Assembly: GCF_000482545.1 (NCBI RefSeq)
Contig: NZ_KI519455.1
Location: forward strand, 186,001 to 250,000
Direction: 5' to 3'
Origin: Arthrobacter sp. 35W
Lineage (GTDB): Bacteria; Actinomycetota; Actinomycetes; Actinomycetales; Micrococcaceae
DNA: 64,000 bases
In this document: positions 35,823 to 45,186 of the stretch, in pieces
Numbering within the stretch: the first letter of the stretch is position 1
Layout of the letters: the number at the start of each line of letters is the position of its first letter
The notes under the pieces: model-generated
Told to the model about the DNA's origin: nothing
The model's input: only the letters and a program-made list of their open reading frames with translations
The model's database searches: none
Made by a program: the position numbers and the translations under genes

Positions 35823-36266
35823 CTACTGGGCGACCTGGGTGATTTCGAAGGTCTTCGGCTGCTGTGCAGCGTGGGGGTGCGATGCACCCCGGTAGACCTT
35901 CAACTTGCCGATCTGCTGTGCGGCAAGGGAGTTCTTCGGGAGCATGCCACGGATGGCCTTCTCGACGGCGCGGACCGGGTTGGACTCCAGCAGTTCTGCG
36001 TAGTTCACGCTGGAGAGACCGCCCGGGTAGCCCGAGTGGCGGTATGCGCGCTTCTGCTCGAGCTTGGCGCCGGTCAGGGCAACCTTCTCGGCGTTGATGA
36101 TGATGACAAAGTCGCCCATGTCCATGTGGGATGCAAAGGTCGGCTTGTGCTTTCCGCGCAGCAGGATTGCGGTCTGGCTTGCAAGACGGCCGAGGACAAC
36201 GTCGGTGGCGTCAATGACGTGCCACTGGCGGTTGATGTCGCCGGGCTTCGGGGTGTACGTACGCAC
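35823..36266 (-). CDS. rplM: 50S ribosomal protein L13
   Basis: Early-assembly large-subunit protein, 147 residues, of normal length. [28 protein letters not shown] and the MLPKNSLA loop are the family marks. GTG start at 36266 with GAAGG upstream. First gene of the rplM-rpsI unit; its promoter should lie in 36,267-36,542, but I could not place it with confidence. Confidence 0.98.
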   Translation of the reverse strand: MRTYTPKPGDINRQWHVIDATDVVLGRLASQTAILLRGKHKPTFASHMDMGDFVIIINAEKVALTGAKLEQKRAYRHSGYPGGLSSVNYAELLESNPVRAVEKAIRGMLPKNSLAAQQIGKLKVYRGASHPHAAQQPKTFEITQVAQ

Positions 36267-36542
36267 GGTTTCTGCCTTCGTTTCTTGTTCTTAGGGGGCG
36301 TCACAGAATGGTTACGCCTGCTATCTATGCGTTACCGGAACAGAGGTGAGGGCTCTACCACCAGTTATCCATAATCGTCCCGATGGCACCCGGCCGAATC
36401 CATGGTCCTGCAACCGGACCTTCAGCGGGCGTGGATTATCGAGAAAGGACACGCACAACGACTACCAACAATAGCCGGTTCGGGCACCATTGGTCAAAGC
36501 GGCCTTTAACACAGGGGGGCGGTTTGGCAAAAAAGTGCCCAG

Positions 36543-37433
36543 CTACTCGCGTCTGGCGCGGGTCAGATCGGCCCTGGCACCCATGCCGGCGTCGGCCGGG
36601 TAGCGGACCTCCTCCAGCACCAGTGCATGGGGTCCGGCCAGGATGGATTTGGCGTCCCGCTCCCCCACGCCCAGGCGCAGGCGCATCCACCCCGGGGGCT
36701 CGAGCCCCTCTCCGACGCGCATGGCGCCGCCGGTCAGGGCACGCACCATGTTGTGGCAGAAGGCGTCGGCTTGGATGTCAACGGTGATGATGCCGTTGTC
36801 CCCCCGGCTGAAGGTGAATCGCTGGAGTTCGCGGATGGTGGTGGCACCCTCGCGGGGCTTGGCAAAGGCCCGGAAGTCCTGCACCCCCAGCACGGACTGT
36901 GCTTCGGCATTCATCAGTTCCACGTCGAGGGGCGCCTTGTGCCACAGGGTGCTGTGGCGGGTCAGTGGATCCCACCGGGTGTTGGCGTCGGCGATCCGGT
37001 AGCTGTAGCGGCGCCACATGGCCGAGAAGCGGGCGTCGAAGCCCTCCGGGGCCACGGACACCCTGTGGACCTCGATGGCCCCGTGGAGGTCGCCCAGGCA
37101 CCGGTTCAGGGCGCCGCGCAGGCGGCGCAGCAGCGCCTCGGCCGGATCCATGTCGTGTCCGCGGCGGATGCCGTCCCACTCCTCGGGACTCAGGTCCAGG
37201 TGCACCACCTGGCCGCGGGCATGCACGCCGGCGTCGGTGCGCCCCGCGACGTTCACGCGGAAGGGGCGGCGCAGCATCAGCGCCAACGCCTCCTCCAGGA
37301 CGCCCTGGACGGTGCGCCGGCCCGGCTGCACGGCCCATCCGCTGAACGGCCCGCCGTCGTAGGCAAGATCGAGGCGGATGCGAAGAAACCCGCCATCCCC
37401 CTCTCGGGGTATGACGGGTTTCTGCGAGCTCAT
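36543..37433 (-). CDS. truA: tRNA pseudouridine(38-40) synthase TruA
   Basis: Makes pseudouridine at positions 38-40 of the anticodon arm; 296 residues. The N-terminal LRIRLDLAYDGGPFSGWAVQ and the catalytic Asp in GRTDAGVHARGQVVHLD (about 64-80) are clear, as is DIQADAFCHNMVRALTGGAM. It is last in the infA-to-truA cluster, 47 nt after rplQ, and TAACGT lies 6 nt before its ATG, so it may also have its own leaderless transcript. Confidence 0.96.
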   Translation of the reverse strand: MSSQKPVIPREGDGGFLRIRLDLAYDGGPFSGWAVQPGRRTVQGVLEEALALMLRRPFRVNVAGRTDAGVHARGQVVHLDLSPEEWDGIRRGHDMDPAEALLRRLRGALNRCLGDLHGAIEVHRVSVAPEGFDARFSAMWRRYSYRIADANTRWDPLTRHSTLWHKAPLDVELMNAEAQSVLGVQDFRAFAKPREGATTIRELQRFTFSRGDNGIITVDIQADAFCHNMVRALTGGAMRVGEGLEPPGWMRLRLGVGERDAKSILAGPHALVLEEVRYPADAGMGARADLTRARRE

Positions 37434-37480
37434 GCCTCTACGTTACTTGGTAGGCGGCACTCACTGCCAATGGCGCAAAG

Positions 37481-38005
37481 TTACTTTGCTTCCTTGGTGT
37501 CTTCGACCTCTGCGGCTTCGGCTTCGACAACCTCGGCCTCAACGGCTGCGGTCTCTTCGGCCTCTACAACAACGGGAGCTTCCTCAACGGGAGCAGCCTT
37601 TGCAGCAGCAGCGGTGGCTTCCTTCACAACGGCCTGCTTGGCGCTGACCGGCTCCAGAACCAGTTCGATGACGGCCATGGGAGCGTTGTCGCCCTTGCGG
37701 TTGCCAATCTTGGTGATGCGGGTGTAGCCACCGTCGCGGTTCTCCACTGCCTTGGCAATGTCGGTGAACAGCTCGTGGACGACGCCCTTGTCGGCGATCA
37801 GGCCGAGGACACGACGGCGGGAAGCCAGGTCTCCGCGCTTGGCGAAGGTGACCAGACGCTCGGCGTACGGGCTCAGGCGCTTGGCCTTGGTCACCGTGGT
37901 GGTGATGCGCTTGTGCTCGAACAGGGCTGCAGCCAGGTTGGCCAGCATGAGACGCTGGTGCGCCGGGCTGCCTCCGAGGCGCGGACCCTTAGTGGGGGTA
38001 GGCAT
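37481..38005 (-). CDS. rplQ: 50S ribosomal protein L17 with acidic C-terminal tail
   Basis: Large-subunit protein near the exit tunnel. The core (1-120) starts [20 protein letters not shown] and has the [11 protein letters not shown] segment. The protein is 174 residues, longer than the usual 118-130; residues from about 125 are an Ala/Glu/Val-rich tail ending EDTKEAK. It lies 83 nt after rpoA. Confidence 0.97.
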   Translation of the reverse strand: MPTPTKGPRLGGSPAHQRLMLANLAAALFEHKRITTTVTKAKRLSPYAERLVTFAKRGDLASRRRVLGLIADKGVVHELFTDIAKAVENRDGGYTRITKIGNRKGDNAPMAVIELVLEPVSAKQAVVKEATAAAAKAAPVEEAPVVVEAEETAAVEAEVVEAEAAEVEDTKEAK

Positions 38006-38088
38006 GGTGTTATCTCCTCAAGTGTTGGCCTAGTGGAGGGAGCCCGGAATCCGGGTCCTTCCGCTGGGCCGAAGTAAGTTGTTCGTCT

Positions 38089-39099
38089 TTAGAGTTCGTC
38101 GTCGCCGAAGGCGTCGTCGTTCTCATCAATGGCTGCGGCGCGTGCTGCGAGATCGAATCCTGGAGGGGAATCCTTCAGGGAAAGACCGAGCTCGACGAGC
38201 TTCGCCTTGACCTCGTCGATGGACTTGGCACCGAAGTTGCGGATGTCCATCAGGTCAGCCTCGGAGCGAGCAACGAGTTCACCCACGGAGTGGATGCCCT
38301 CACGCTTGAGGCAGTTGTAGGAACGGACGGTGAGGTCCAGATCCTCGATCGGCAGGGCCATGTCGGCAGCCAGAGCGGCGTCCGTCGGGGACGGGCCGAT
38401 CTCGATGCCTTCGGCAGCGGTGTTCAGCTCGCGGGCCAGGCCGAACAGCTCAACCAAGGTGGTGCCGGCGGAGGCAATGGCATCGCGCGGGGCGATGGCC
38501 TGCTTGGTCTCCACGTCAACCACCAGGCGGTCGAAGTCGGTGCGCTGCTCAACACGGGTGGCTTCCACGCGGAAGGTCACCTTCAAAACCGGCGAGTAGA
38601 TGGAGTCGACCGGGATGCGGCCGATCTCCTGGTCGCCGGACTTGTTCTGGGCAGCGGAAACGTAGCCGCGGCCGCGCTCGATGGTCAGTTCGAGTTCGAA
38701 CTTGCCCTTCGAGTTCAGCGTGGCAATGTGCAGATCCGGGTTGTGGAACTCCACACCGGCCGGCGGAGCAATGTCCGCAGCGGTGACGACGCCGGGGCCC
38801 TGCTTGCGCAGGTAGGCCACGACGGGCTCGTCGTGCTCGGAGGACACCGAGAGGTTCTTGATGTTCAGGATGATCTCAGTGACATCTTCCTTGATACCGG
38901 GAACCGTGGTGAACTCGTGCAGCACGCCATCGATCCGGATGCTGGTGACAGCCGCGCCGGGGATGGAGGACAACAGGGTCCGACGGAGGGAGTTGCCCAA
39001 GGTGTAACCGAAGCCGGGCTCCAGCGGCTCAATGACGAACCGGGAGCGGTTTTCGGAGACTACTTCTTCAGACAGGGTGGGGCGCTGTGCAATGAGCAC
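38089..39099 (-). CDS. rpoA: DNA-directed RNA polymerase subunit alpha
   Basis: 336 residues. The N-terminal dimer domain has [20 protein letters not shown] and the C-terminal domain has [20 protein letters not shown] and [16 protein letters not shown], the UP-element and activator contact surface. The C-terminus is acidic ([12 protein letters not shown]). It uses a GTG start. It follows rpsK directly; the rpsD gene found between them in many bacteria is missing. Confidence 0.98.
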   Translation of the reverse strand: MLIAQRPTLSEEVVSENRSRFVIEPLEPGFGYTLGNSLRRTLLSSIPGAAVTSIRIDGVLHEFTTVPGIKEDVTEIILNIKNLSVSSEHDEPVVAYLRKQGPGVVTAADIAPPAGVEFHNPDLHIATLNSKGKFELELTIERGRGYVSAAQNKSGDQEIGRIPVDSIYSPVLKVTFRVEATRVEQRTDFDRLVVDVETKQAIAPRDAIASAGTTLVELFGLARELNTAAEGIEIGPSPTDAALAADMALPIEDLDLTVRSYNCLKREGIHSVGELVARSEADLMDIRNFGAKSIDEVKAKLVELGLSLKDSPPGFDLAARAAAIDENDDAFGDDEL

Positions 39100-39180
39100 T
39101 TGGTTTTCCTTTCAGCGAGCATCCGCTATATGACGCAACACAGGTAGTGGAAATGGCGGTCTAGAACTTAACGCCTGTTA

Positions 39181-39238
39181 AGTTGGCCCTCCCGTGCGGA
39201 CCGAAACGAATTCGGACCCGCGGACGGGAAGGCCAACT
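39181..39238 (-). other. Composite hairpin between rpsK and rpoA
   Basis: AGTTGGCC with GGCCAACT, TCCCGT with ACGGGA, GCGG with CCGC and CCGAA with TTCGG stack into one long hairpin with small interruptions. It lies 16 nt after the rpsK stop, where rpsD would sit in other genomes. There is no U-run, so it may be a processing or attenuation site rather than a full terminator. Confidence 0.7.
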
Positions 39239-39254
39239 CACACAGCGTTAGGCG

Positions 39255-39656
39255 TTAGACGCGGCGGCGCTTCGGGGGACGGCAGCCGTTGTGGGCGCTG
39301 GGGGTGACATCCTGAATGGAGCCAACCTCAAGACCAGCAGCCTGCAGCGAACGGATGGCCGTCTCGCGTCCGGAACCCGGACCCTTTACAAACACGTCAA
39401 CCTTGCGCAGGCCGTGCTCCTGGGCGCGCTTTGCAGCGGCCTCGGCAGCCATCTGGGCAGCGAAGGGAGTGGACTTGCGTGAGCCCTTGAAGCCAACCTC
39501 GCCGGCAGATGCCCACGAGATGACTGCACCACTGGGGTCCGTGATGGACACGATGGTGTTGTTAAAGGTGCTCTTGATGTGCGCCTGGCCAAGCGCGATA
39601 TTCTTCTTATCCTTGCGACGCGGCTTACGAACCGCTCCACGAGTCTTCGGGGGCAT
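39255..39656 (-). CDS. rpsK: 30S ribosomal protein S11
   Basis: Platform protein, 133 residues. [37 protein letters not shown] and the C-terminal [16 protein letters not shown] are diagnostic. The N-terminus is basic (RKPRRKDKK). Start ATG preceded by GTAGGAGAA. It lies 99 nt after rpsM. Confidence 0.98.
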   Translation of the reverse strand: MPPKTRGAVRKPRRKDKKNIALGQAHIKSTFNNTIVSITDPSGAVISWASAGEVGFKGSRKSTPFAAQMAAEAAAKRAQEHGLRKVDVFVKGPGSGRETAIRSLQAAGLEVGSIQDVTPSAHNGCRPPKRRRV

Positions 39657-39755
39657 TTTTTCTCCTACAGAAAGTTTTTTGGGTTGCGGGGCGCTGGGCC
39701 CACACTTGCCAGGTTTCCTGAAACCGCGCCAGCGGTTTTAGGAAGCAAGTGGGGA

Positions 39756-40133
39756 TTAACGGCCGGCCTTCTTCTTGCCAGCAACCGTGCGCTTCGGGCC
39801 CTTGCGGGTGCGAGCGTTGGTCTTGGTGCGCTGGCCGTGTACGGGCATGCCACGACGGTGGCGGATACCCTGGTAGCTGCCGATCTCGACCTTGCGGCGG
39901 ATGTCGGCTGCAACCTCGCGGCGAAGGTCACCCTCAACCTTGTAGTTACCCTCGATGTAGTCACGCAGCTGAACCAGTTCAGCGTCCGTGAGGTCCTTGA
40001 CGCGGACGTCCGGGGAGATCCCCGTGTCGGCCAGGACTTCGTGTGCACGGGTCTTGCCCACGCCGTAGATGTATGTAAGCGCTACTTCCAACCGCTTTTC
40101 GCGGGGAAGGTCTACGCCAGCGAGACGTGCCAT
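39756..40133 (-). CDS. rpsM: 30S ribosomal protein S13
   Basis: Head protein contacting L5 and P-site tRNA, 125 residues. [19 protein letters not shown] opens it, and the C-terminal [20 protein letters not shown] with a Lys-rich end is typical. The ATG at 40133 is chosen because it gives the canonical N-terminus and has AAGGAGCAA upstream; an extended reading to 40181 would pass through that ribosome site. Confidence 0.98.
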   Translation of the reverse strand: MARLAGVDLPREKRLEVALTYIYGVGKTRAHEVLADTGISPDVRVKDLTDAELVQLRDYIEGNYKVEGDLRREVAADIRRKVEIGSYQGIRHRRGMPVHGQRTKTNARTRKGPKRTVAGKKKAGR

Positions 40134-40316
40134 AGTGGCTTGCTCCTTGTGTAAACCGGAGGTCGTAGGCAGTACACCCACACAATCCGTGTGGCCCTGG
40201 CCTCCGACCAGGGGTCCGCTGGGCCGTTGCGGAATTTCTTCCGTCGTACTCCCAGCTTGTGCTGCCTTTAATTACTGACGTGAGCAGATGCCCGGGGTTT
40301 CCTCAGAGAGAGGAAA

Positions 40317-40430
40317 TTAGCCCTGACGCTGCTTGTGGCGCGGGTTCTCGCAGATCACCATGACTCGACCGTTGCGGCGAATCACCTTGCACTTATCGCA
40401 GATCTGCTTGACGCTCGGCTTAACCTTCAT
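40317..40430 (-). CDS. rpmJ: 50S ribosomal protein L36
   Basis: 37-residue zinc-ribbon protein. Read as [20 protein letters not shown] followed by [17 protein letters not shown]. The ligands CxxC, C and H are all present, so it is the zinc-binding (C+) type. It lies 29 nt after infA and 183 nt before rpsM. Confidence 0.97.
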   Translation of the reverse strand: MKVKPSVKQICDKCKVIRRNGRVMVICENPRHKQRQG

Positions 40431-40459
40431 GGCGTTCCTTTGCGTGTTTTGCAGTTGGG

Positions 40460-40681
40460 TTATTTGTAGCGGTAGACAATACGACCACGGGTGAGGTCGT
40501 AAGGGCTTAGCTCCACCACTACTCGGTCCTCAGGAAGGATACGAATGTAGTGCTGGCGCATTTTTCCTGAGATATGGGCAAGAACGATGTGCTTGTTGGT
40601 CAGCTCAACGCGAAACATCGCATTGGGCAGAGCCTCGGTCACAACGCCCTCGATCTCAATGACCCCGTCTTTCTTGGCCAT
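40460..40681 (-). CDS. infA: Translation initiation factor IF-1
   Basis: OB-fold factor that blocks the A site during initiation; 73 residues, the standard length. Reads [20 protein letters not shown] and ends [12 protein letters not shown]. The ATG at 40681 has GGAGGAT upstream. First gene of infA-rpmJ-rpsM-rpsK-rpoA-rplQ-truA. Confidence 0.98.
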   Translation of the reverse strand: MAKKDGVIEIEGVVTEALPNAMFRVELTNKHIVLAHISGKMRQHYIRILPEDRVVVELSPYDLTRGRIVYRYK

Positions 40682-40882
40682 ATCCTCCGCTAACTTTTGT
40701 TCGGCCGCCACCGGTGCGGATCCATGTCGGAAACGCATGCTGACAGCTACGATTTACTACTGATTTTTGGTGGCCATGCGGGCACCGGGCGGACATTCAA
40801 CACACTTCAACACATCCGATCTGCAAGCAGACCGGCTGTGAAGAGCACGTAGATGCGCCTGGGCACAGACAACCAACAACCA

Positions 40883-40911
40883 ACTCTACGGCACAGCGCC
40901 GATTAAGTTAA
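40883..40911 (-). promoter_or_regulatory. Promoter of the infA operon
   Basis: TTAACT (40906-40911), a 17-nt spacer and TAGAGT (40883-40888) on the minus strand, about 200 nt before infA. The -10 is the same as at groES. Confidence 0.6.
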
Positions 40912-40948
40912 ATCGCGGGCGCTGCAGCCGGGCGGAGTGCTGTATCCT

Positions 40949-41941
40949 CTAGGGTTCGAATGTGCCCTGGGGGGCAAAGGGTTCGAGCCTGCCCGAGGGT
41001 GTGTCGACGGCGGTGGCGCTGGCCACGCCGTCGGCGATTGCCAGCCGGAGCACCTCCGCAGCCGCGCTCTGCAGTTCGATCATGGCCGCGACCGGCCCGT
41101 GCGCCGAGGCATCCAGCGCCATTGCACCCGTGGCCAGCACGAAGATGGTGTCGCCGTCGGCCAGCGTGTGGACCGGATTGAGCGCCCGCGCCATCCCGGC
41201 GTGGGCCGCCGTTGCGGTCCGGGTGGCTTCGGCGGGCGTCAGCACCGCATTGACCGCCACCACGGCCAGCGTCGTATTCAACCCCTCCCCCGCGCCGCCA
41301 AACATGTCCCGCGGCGCTGCGGTCCGGCCGGCCGCTGGGCCGGGGCCGGCCCAGGGCAGCCCCGCGGCGTTCACCACGGCCAGAGCTGCCACGACGACGG
41401 AGGAGTTCGGGCCGCTGAGCCGCAGCGAGGCGGTCCCTACGCCGCCCTTGAACGCACCGGCGCCAATGGCCGCCCCGGTGCCCGCCCCCACATTCCCGCG
41501 TCCGACGGCGGCGCCGTCGCCGCTGCCACCCGCCGCGGCCGCAGCAGCGTAGCCCATCGCGTCGCCGGGGCGGGCGGCAAAGTCTCCTCCCCGTCCGAGG
41601 TCGAAGATCGCTGCCGCCGGTACGATGGGGACCACGCCGCCAGGAACGGGAAATCCCCTCCCCTGTTCCTCGCACCAGCGCTGGGTGCCTCCCGCCGCGG
41701 CCAGCCCATAGGCGCTGCCACCGGTGAGGACGACGGCGTCGACGGTGGGCACCAGGGTGGTGGGCGACAGTGCATCCGTTTCATGGGTGCCCGGACCGCC
41801 GCCGCGCACGTCGACGCCGCCGATCGTCCCCGGTGGCGGCAGCACGACAGTGACGCCGCTCAGCCAGCCATCGCCGATCCGTTCCACCTGGCCGACCTTG
41901 ATGCCCGGTACATCCGTAAGGGAACCCCACTCGCTGCCCAT
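40949..41941 (-). CDS. P1 family peptidase (S58, DmpA/BapA-like)
   Basis: 330-residue protein of the Ntn-hydrolase-like S58 family, whose members cleave themselves before a Ser and then act as aminopeptidases or beta-peptidyl hydrolases. SLTDVPGIKVGQVERIGDGW is the family opening; VVLTGGSAYGLAAAGG and GAGTGAAIGAGAFKGGVGTA follow. The likely self-cleavage site is before a Ser in SGPNSSVVVAALAVVNAAG. The substrate is unknown. It lies between map and the infA operon on the same strand, and its own promoter is not evident. Confidence 0.85.
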   Translation of the reverse strand: MGSEWGSLTDVPGIKVGQVERIGDGWLSGVTVVLPPPGTIGGVDVRGGGPGTHETDALSPTTLVPTVDAVVLTGGSAYGLAAAGGTQRWCEEQGRGFPVPGGVVPIVPAAAIFDLGRGGDFAARPGDAMGYAAAAAAGGSGDGAAVGRGNVGAGTGAAIGAGAFKGGVGTASLRLSGPNSSVVVAALAVVNAAGLPWAGPGPAAGRTAAPRDMFGGAGEGLNTTLAVVAVNAVLTPAEATRTATAAHAGMARALNPVHTLADGDTIFVLATGAMALDASAHGPVAAMIELQSAAAEVLRLAIADGVASATAVDTPSGRLEPFAPQGTFEP

Positions 41942-42136
41942 CAGCCGCACCCGCCCGTCGTCGTTGTCCGGGGACCTGCGGGCACCCCGGCGCCCACACC
42001 ACAACGGCACGGCGCCAAAGGGGCGGAACGCATCAAATCTATCCGGCGCCGTGCCATGTGCGGAATACCCCGGCTGCCGCTGGGCCCGGAGCTGTCGGCG
42101 TGGGACGTGGCGGCCGGGCCTGCCGCCGGCACAAGA

Positions 42137-42174
42137 AAGCGCCCCACACTGCAGCTGGGCAGTGTGGGGCGCTT
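42137..42174 (-). terminator. Terminator downstream of map
   Basis: A perfect 16-bp stem (42137-42152 with 42159-42174), loop AGCTGG, followed on the minus strand by TTTCTTGT. It lies 24 nt after the map stop and separates map from the peptidase gene. Confidence 0.8.
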
Positions 42175-42197
42175 CGGTGCGGGGGCGCAGCCGGGTT

Positions 42198-43034
42198 CTA
42201 GCCCAGCGGAACGGGCGTGACGCCCAGCGGCGCGAGCCTGGCGGCACCGCCGTCGGCAGCAGTCAGAACCCAGATGCCGCCGTCGTGCACGGCCACCGAA
42301 TGCTCCCAGTGCGCCGCGCGGGCGCGGTCTGTGGTGACAACTGTCCAGTCATCGGCCAGTGTGGCCGTTTCCAGACCGCCGCGGACCAGCATCGGCTCGA
42401 TGGCCAGGCACAGGCCCGGACGCAGCTTGGGGCCGCGGTGCTTCGACCGGTAGTTGAGCACATCCGGGGCCATGTGCATCTCGGTGCCGATGCCGTGGCC
42501 CACGTAGTCCTCAAGAATGCCCAGACGCTTGCCCGGCTGGGCGCTGACGTAGTCATCGATGGCACAGCCGATGTCACCGACAAACTTCCCCGTGGCCATG
42601 GCGGCGATGCCCCGCCACATTGATTCCTCGGTGATGTCGCTCAGGCGGCGGTCCGCCGGGTCCTCGGCGCCCGGCCCACCCACAATGGTGGTCCGTGCCG
42701 AGTCCGAGTGCCAGCCATCAACCACGGCGCCGCCGTCGACGGAGAGCACGTCTCCGGCCGCAAGGACGCGGGAGCCCGGAATGCCGTGCACCACTTCCTC
42801 ATTCATCGAGGTGCAGATGGTGCCGGGGTAGCCGTGGTAGCCCAGGAAGTTGGAGGTGGCACCGGCGGCCTTCAGCGCGGCGGCGAAGACGGCGTCCAGC
42901 TCACCGGTCGTGACACCTGGCGAGGCCGCCGCGAGCACCTGGCCCAGGGCATCGTCAAGGATGAGCCCGGCCTGGTGCATGGTGCGCATTTGCGCTGTGG
43001 TCTTGTATTCAATCCGTGGCTGGCCAAATGCCAT
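42198..43034 (-). CDS. map: Methionine aminopeptidase, type I
   Basis: Removes the initiator Met; 278 residues. The metal ligands are in VLSVDGGAVVDGWHSDSART (two Asp), YVGHGIGTEMHMAP (His), LAIEPMLVRGG (Glu) and the late AHWEHSVAVHDGG (Glu). No N-terminal zinc-finger or SH3-binding extension is present. Start ATG with GAAGGGA upstream. It follows secY-adk but is cut off from them by a strong terminator. Confidence 0.97.
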   Translation of the reverse strand: MAFGQPRIEYKTTAQMRTMHQAGLILDDALGQVLAAASPGVTTGELDAVFAAALKAAGATSNFLGYHGYPGTICTSMNEEVVHGIPGSRVLAAGDVLSVDGGAVVDGWHSDSARTTIVGGPGAEDPADRRLSDITEESMWRGIAAMATGKFVGDIGCAIDDYVSAQPGKRLGILEDYVGHGIGTEMHMAPDVLNYRSKHRGPKLRPGLCLAIEPMLVRGGLETATLADDWTVVTTDRARAAHWEHSVAVHDGGIWVLTAADGGAARLAPLGVTPVPLG

Positions 43035-43095
43035 GACGGTGTCCCTTCAATCAAACTGGTTGGCCGCACGCTGGCGGTGCAGGGTGCTGCAGAGG

Positions 43096-43134
43096 CAAAA
43101 AACAGGGCTCCTCCCCAGCGGGAAGGAGCCCTGT
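43096..43134 (-). terminator. Rho-independent terminator of secY-adk
   Basis: An 11-bp stem (ACAGGGCTCCT with AGGAGCCCTGT, extended by CCC/GGG) is followed on the minus strand by six T residues. It lies 25 nt after the adk stop. Confidence 0.88.
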
Positions 43135-43158
43135 CGAGATCATGCGGTGGAAGGCAGC

Positions 43159-43737
43159 CTAGGCGCCCTGGGCCTGGCTGATCGCGTTCATCACGCGGTC
43201 AGTGACCTCATCGATGGCACCGATGCCATCGACACGGCTGAGGATGCCGCGCTCGGCATAGCGCGCCACCACGGCTTCGGTCTGCTCGTGGTACAGGTCC
43301 AGACGGTGGCGGATGACAGCTTCGTTGTCATCGCTGCGGCCGGTCTCGATCGCGCGGCCCAGCAGGCGTGCCACCAGTTCCTCGTCGTCGGCCGTCAACT
43401 GCACGACGACGTCCAGCTTGGAATCGGTCGAGGCCAGGATGTCATCGAGCTCGTCCACCTGCGCGGTGGTGCGCGGGTAGCCGTCCAGGAGGAAGCCGTC
43501 CTCGACGTCGCCCTCCTGGAGACGGTCGCGGACCATCTTGTTGGTGACCGAGTCCGGCACGAAGTCGCCGTTGTCGATGTACTTCTTCGCTTCGATGCCC
43601 AGCGGGGTCTCGCCCTTGACGTTGGCGCGGAAGATGTCACCGGTGGAGATGGCTACGACGCCGAGGCGCTCGGAGATCCGCTCCGCCTGCGTGCCCTTGC
43701 CCGATCCAGGCGGACCAATAATCAGCATTCTCGTCAT
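43159..43737 (-). CDS. adk: Adenylate kinase
   Basis: Interconverts ATP+AMP and 2 ADP; 192 residues. The P-loop is MLIIGPPGSGKGTQAERI (about 4-21), AMP binding is at STGDIFRANV, and the DGYPRTTAQVDEL motif follows. The lid is short and lacks the four-Cys zinc site, as expected for the actinobacterial short form. The start overlaps the secY stop by 4 nt (ATGA). Confidence 0.98.
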   Translation of the reverse strand: MTRMLIIGPPGSGKGTQAERISERLGVVAISTGDIFRANVKGETPLGIEAKKYIDNGDFVPDSVTNKMVRDRLQEGDVEDGFLLDGYPRTTAQVDELDDILASTDSKLDVVVQLTADDEELVARLLGRAIETGRSDDNEAVIRHRLDLYHEQTEAVVARYAERGILSRVDGIGAIDEVTDRVMNAISQAQGA

Positions 43738-45059
43738 CGCAATAACCCTTCGTAGTGGCGCTGTTGGAGCTGCGCATCAATCTGCTTGACCGTCTCCAAC
43801 CCGACGCCGACCACGATCAGCAGCGAGGTGCCGCCGAACGGGAAGTTCTGGTTGGCCTGGATGAGCACCAGGGCAATCAACGGAATCAACGCCACGAAAC
43901 CAAGGTAGAAGGCTCCGGGCAGTGTGATGCGCGAAATAACGTACTGGAGGTAATCCGCCGTCGGCTTGCCGGCACGGATACCCGGGATGAACCCGCCGTA
44001 CTTCTTCATGTTGTCAGATACTTCCTCAGGGTTGAAAGTAATGGCGACATAGAAGTACGTAAAGAACACAATCATCACGAAGTACAGCGTCATGTAGATG
44101 GGGTGGTCGCCCTTGGTCAGATTCGCTGTAATCCACTGGACCCAGCCCGGAATCGGGCTGCCGTCGGTGGGGGTGGCGAACTGTGCCAACAGGGCGGGCA
44201 GGTACAGCATGGATGAGGCGAAGATCACAGGAATCACGCCGGCCATGTTGACCTTGATCGGGATGTATGTGCTGGTGCCACCCATCGTGCGGCGGCCCAC
44301 CATGCGCTTGGCGTACTGGACCGGAACGCGGCGCTGGGACTGCTCGACGAACACCACGAGAGCCACTACGACAAGGCCGATGAGCAGCACTGTCAGGAAG
44401 ACGCCCCAGCCCTTGGTCTTGATGATGGCGCCCAGGGAGGTCGGGAACTGCGCGGCGATGGCCGTGAAGATGAGCAGGGACATGCCGTTGCCGACACCCT
44501 TTTCGGTGACGAGCTCGCCCATCCACATGATCAGGCCGGTGCCGGCCGTCAGGGTGATGATCAACAGGACTGTGGTGATCAGGGAGTCGTTGGGGATGAT
44601 GGCGCCGGCAGTGCCGGAGGCGCCACAGCCGCCAAGGAGCTGCCCGGAGCGGGCCAGCGTGATCAAAGTGGTGGCGTTGAGCAGGCCGAGGGCGATGGTC
44701 AGGTAACGCGTGTACTGCGTCAGCTGGCCCTGTCCCTGGGCGCCTTCCAGGTGGAGTTCCTGGAAACGGGGAATGACCACACGCAGCAGCTGGATGATGA
44801 TGCTGGCGGTGATGTAGGGCATGATGCCCAACGCGAAGATGGAGACCTGAAGCAAAGCGCCACCACTGAACAGGTTCACCAGCTGGTAGATACCCTGGTT
44901 CGTGTCAGCGGCGTTCACGCATGCCTGGACATTGCGGTAGTTCACTCCCGGCGAGGGAATGAAGGCACCCAGGCGGAAGATGGCGATGATTCCCAGCGTG
45001 AACAACAACTTGCGTCGCAGATCAGGCGTGCGAAAGGCGCGGCCAAATGCGGTAAGCAA
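43734..45059 (-). CDS. secY: Protein translocase subunit SecY
   Basis: Channel of the Sec machinery, 441 residues with ten hydrophobic segments. It begins AFGRAFRTPDLRRKLLFTLG; the plug and pore region is near IYQLVNLFSGGALLQVSIFA, and the cytoplasmic loops VPVQYAKRMVGRR and NPEEVSDNMKKYGGFIPGIR contact SecA and the ribosome. The start is TTG at 45059, decided by AGGAGG 4 nt upstream and by the usual family N-terminus; an in-frame upstream extension passes through that ribosome site. Confidence 0.97.
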   Translation of the reverse strand: MLTAFGRAFRTPDLRRKLLFTLGIIAIFRLGAFIPSPGVNYRNVQACVNAADTNQGIYQLVNLFSGGALLQVSIFALGIMPYITASIIIQLLRVVIPRFQELHLEGAQGQGQLTQYTRYLTIALGLLNATTLITLARSGQLLGGCGASGTAGAIIPNDSLITTVLLIITLTAGTGLIMWMGELVTEKGVGNGMSLLIFTAIAAQFPTSLGAIIKTKGWGVFLTVLLIGLVVVALVVFVEQSQRRVPVQYAKRMVGRRTMGGTSTYIPIKVNMAGVIPVIFASSMLYLPALLAQFATPTDGSPIPGWVQWITANLTKGDHPIYMTLYFVMIVFFTYFYVAITFNPEEVSDNMKKYGGFIPGIRAGKPTADYLQYVISRITLPGAFYLGFVALIPLIALVLIQANQNFPFGGTSLLIVVGVGLETVKQIDAQLQQRHYEGLLR

Positions 45060-45117
45060 GCGTCCTCCTGATATGTAGTGGTTCCGATGGGCGTCAGGAA
45101 TTGAGGCCCAGAGAGTG

Positions 45118-45147
45118 AGTCTAATAGGTGACGTACCTCGCACTGAA
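45118..45147 (-). promoter_or_regulatory. Promoter of secY-adk
   Basis: TTCAGT (45142-45147), an 18-nt spacer and TAGACT (45118-45123) on the minus strand, about 60 nt before the secY start and downstream of the spc terminator. tuf has the same -10. Confidence 0.55.
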
Positions 45148-45186
45148 ACTGTGACCAGTGCGCAGGAACGATCAGGGATCTGTCAG

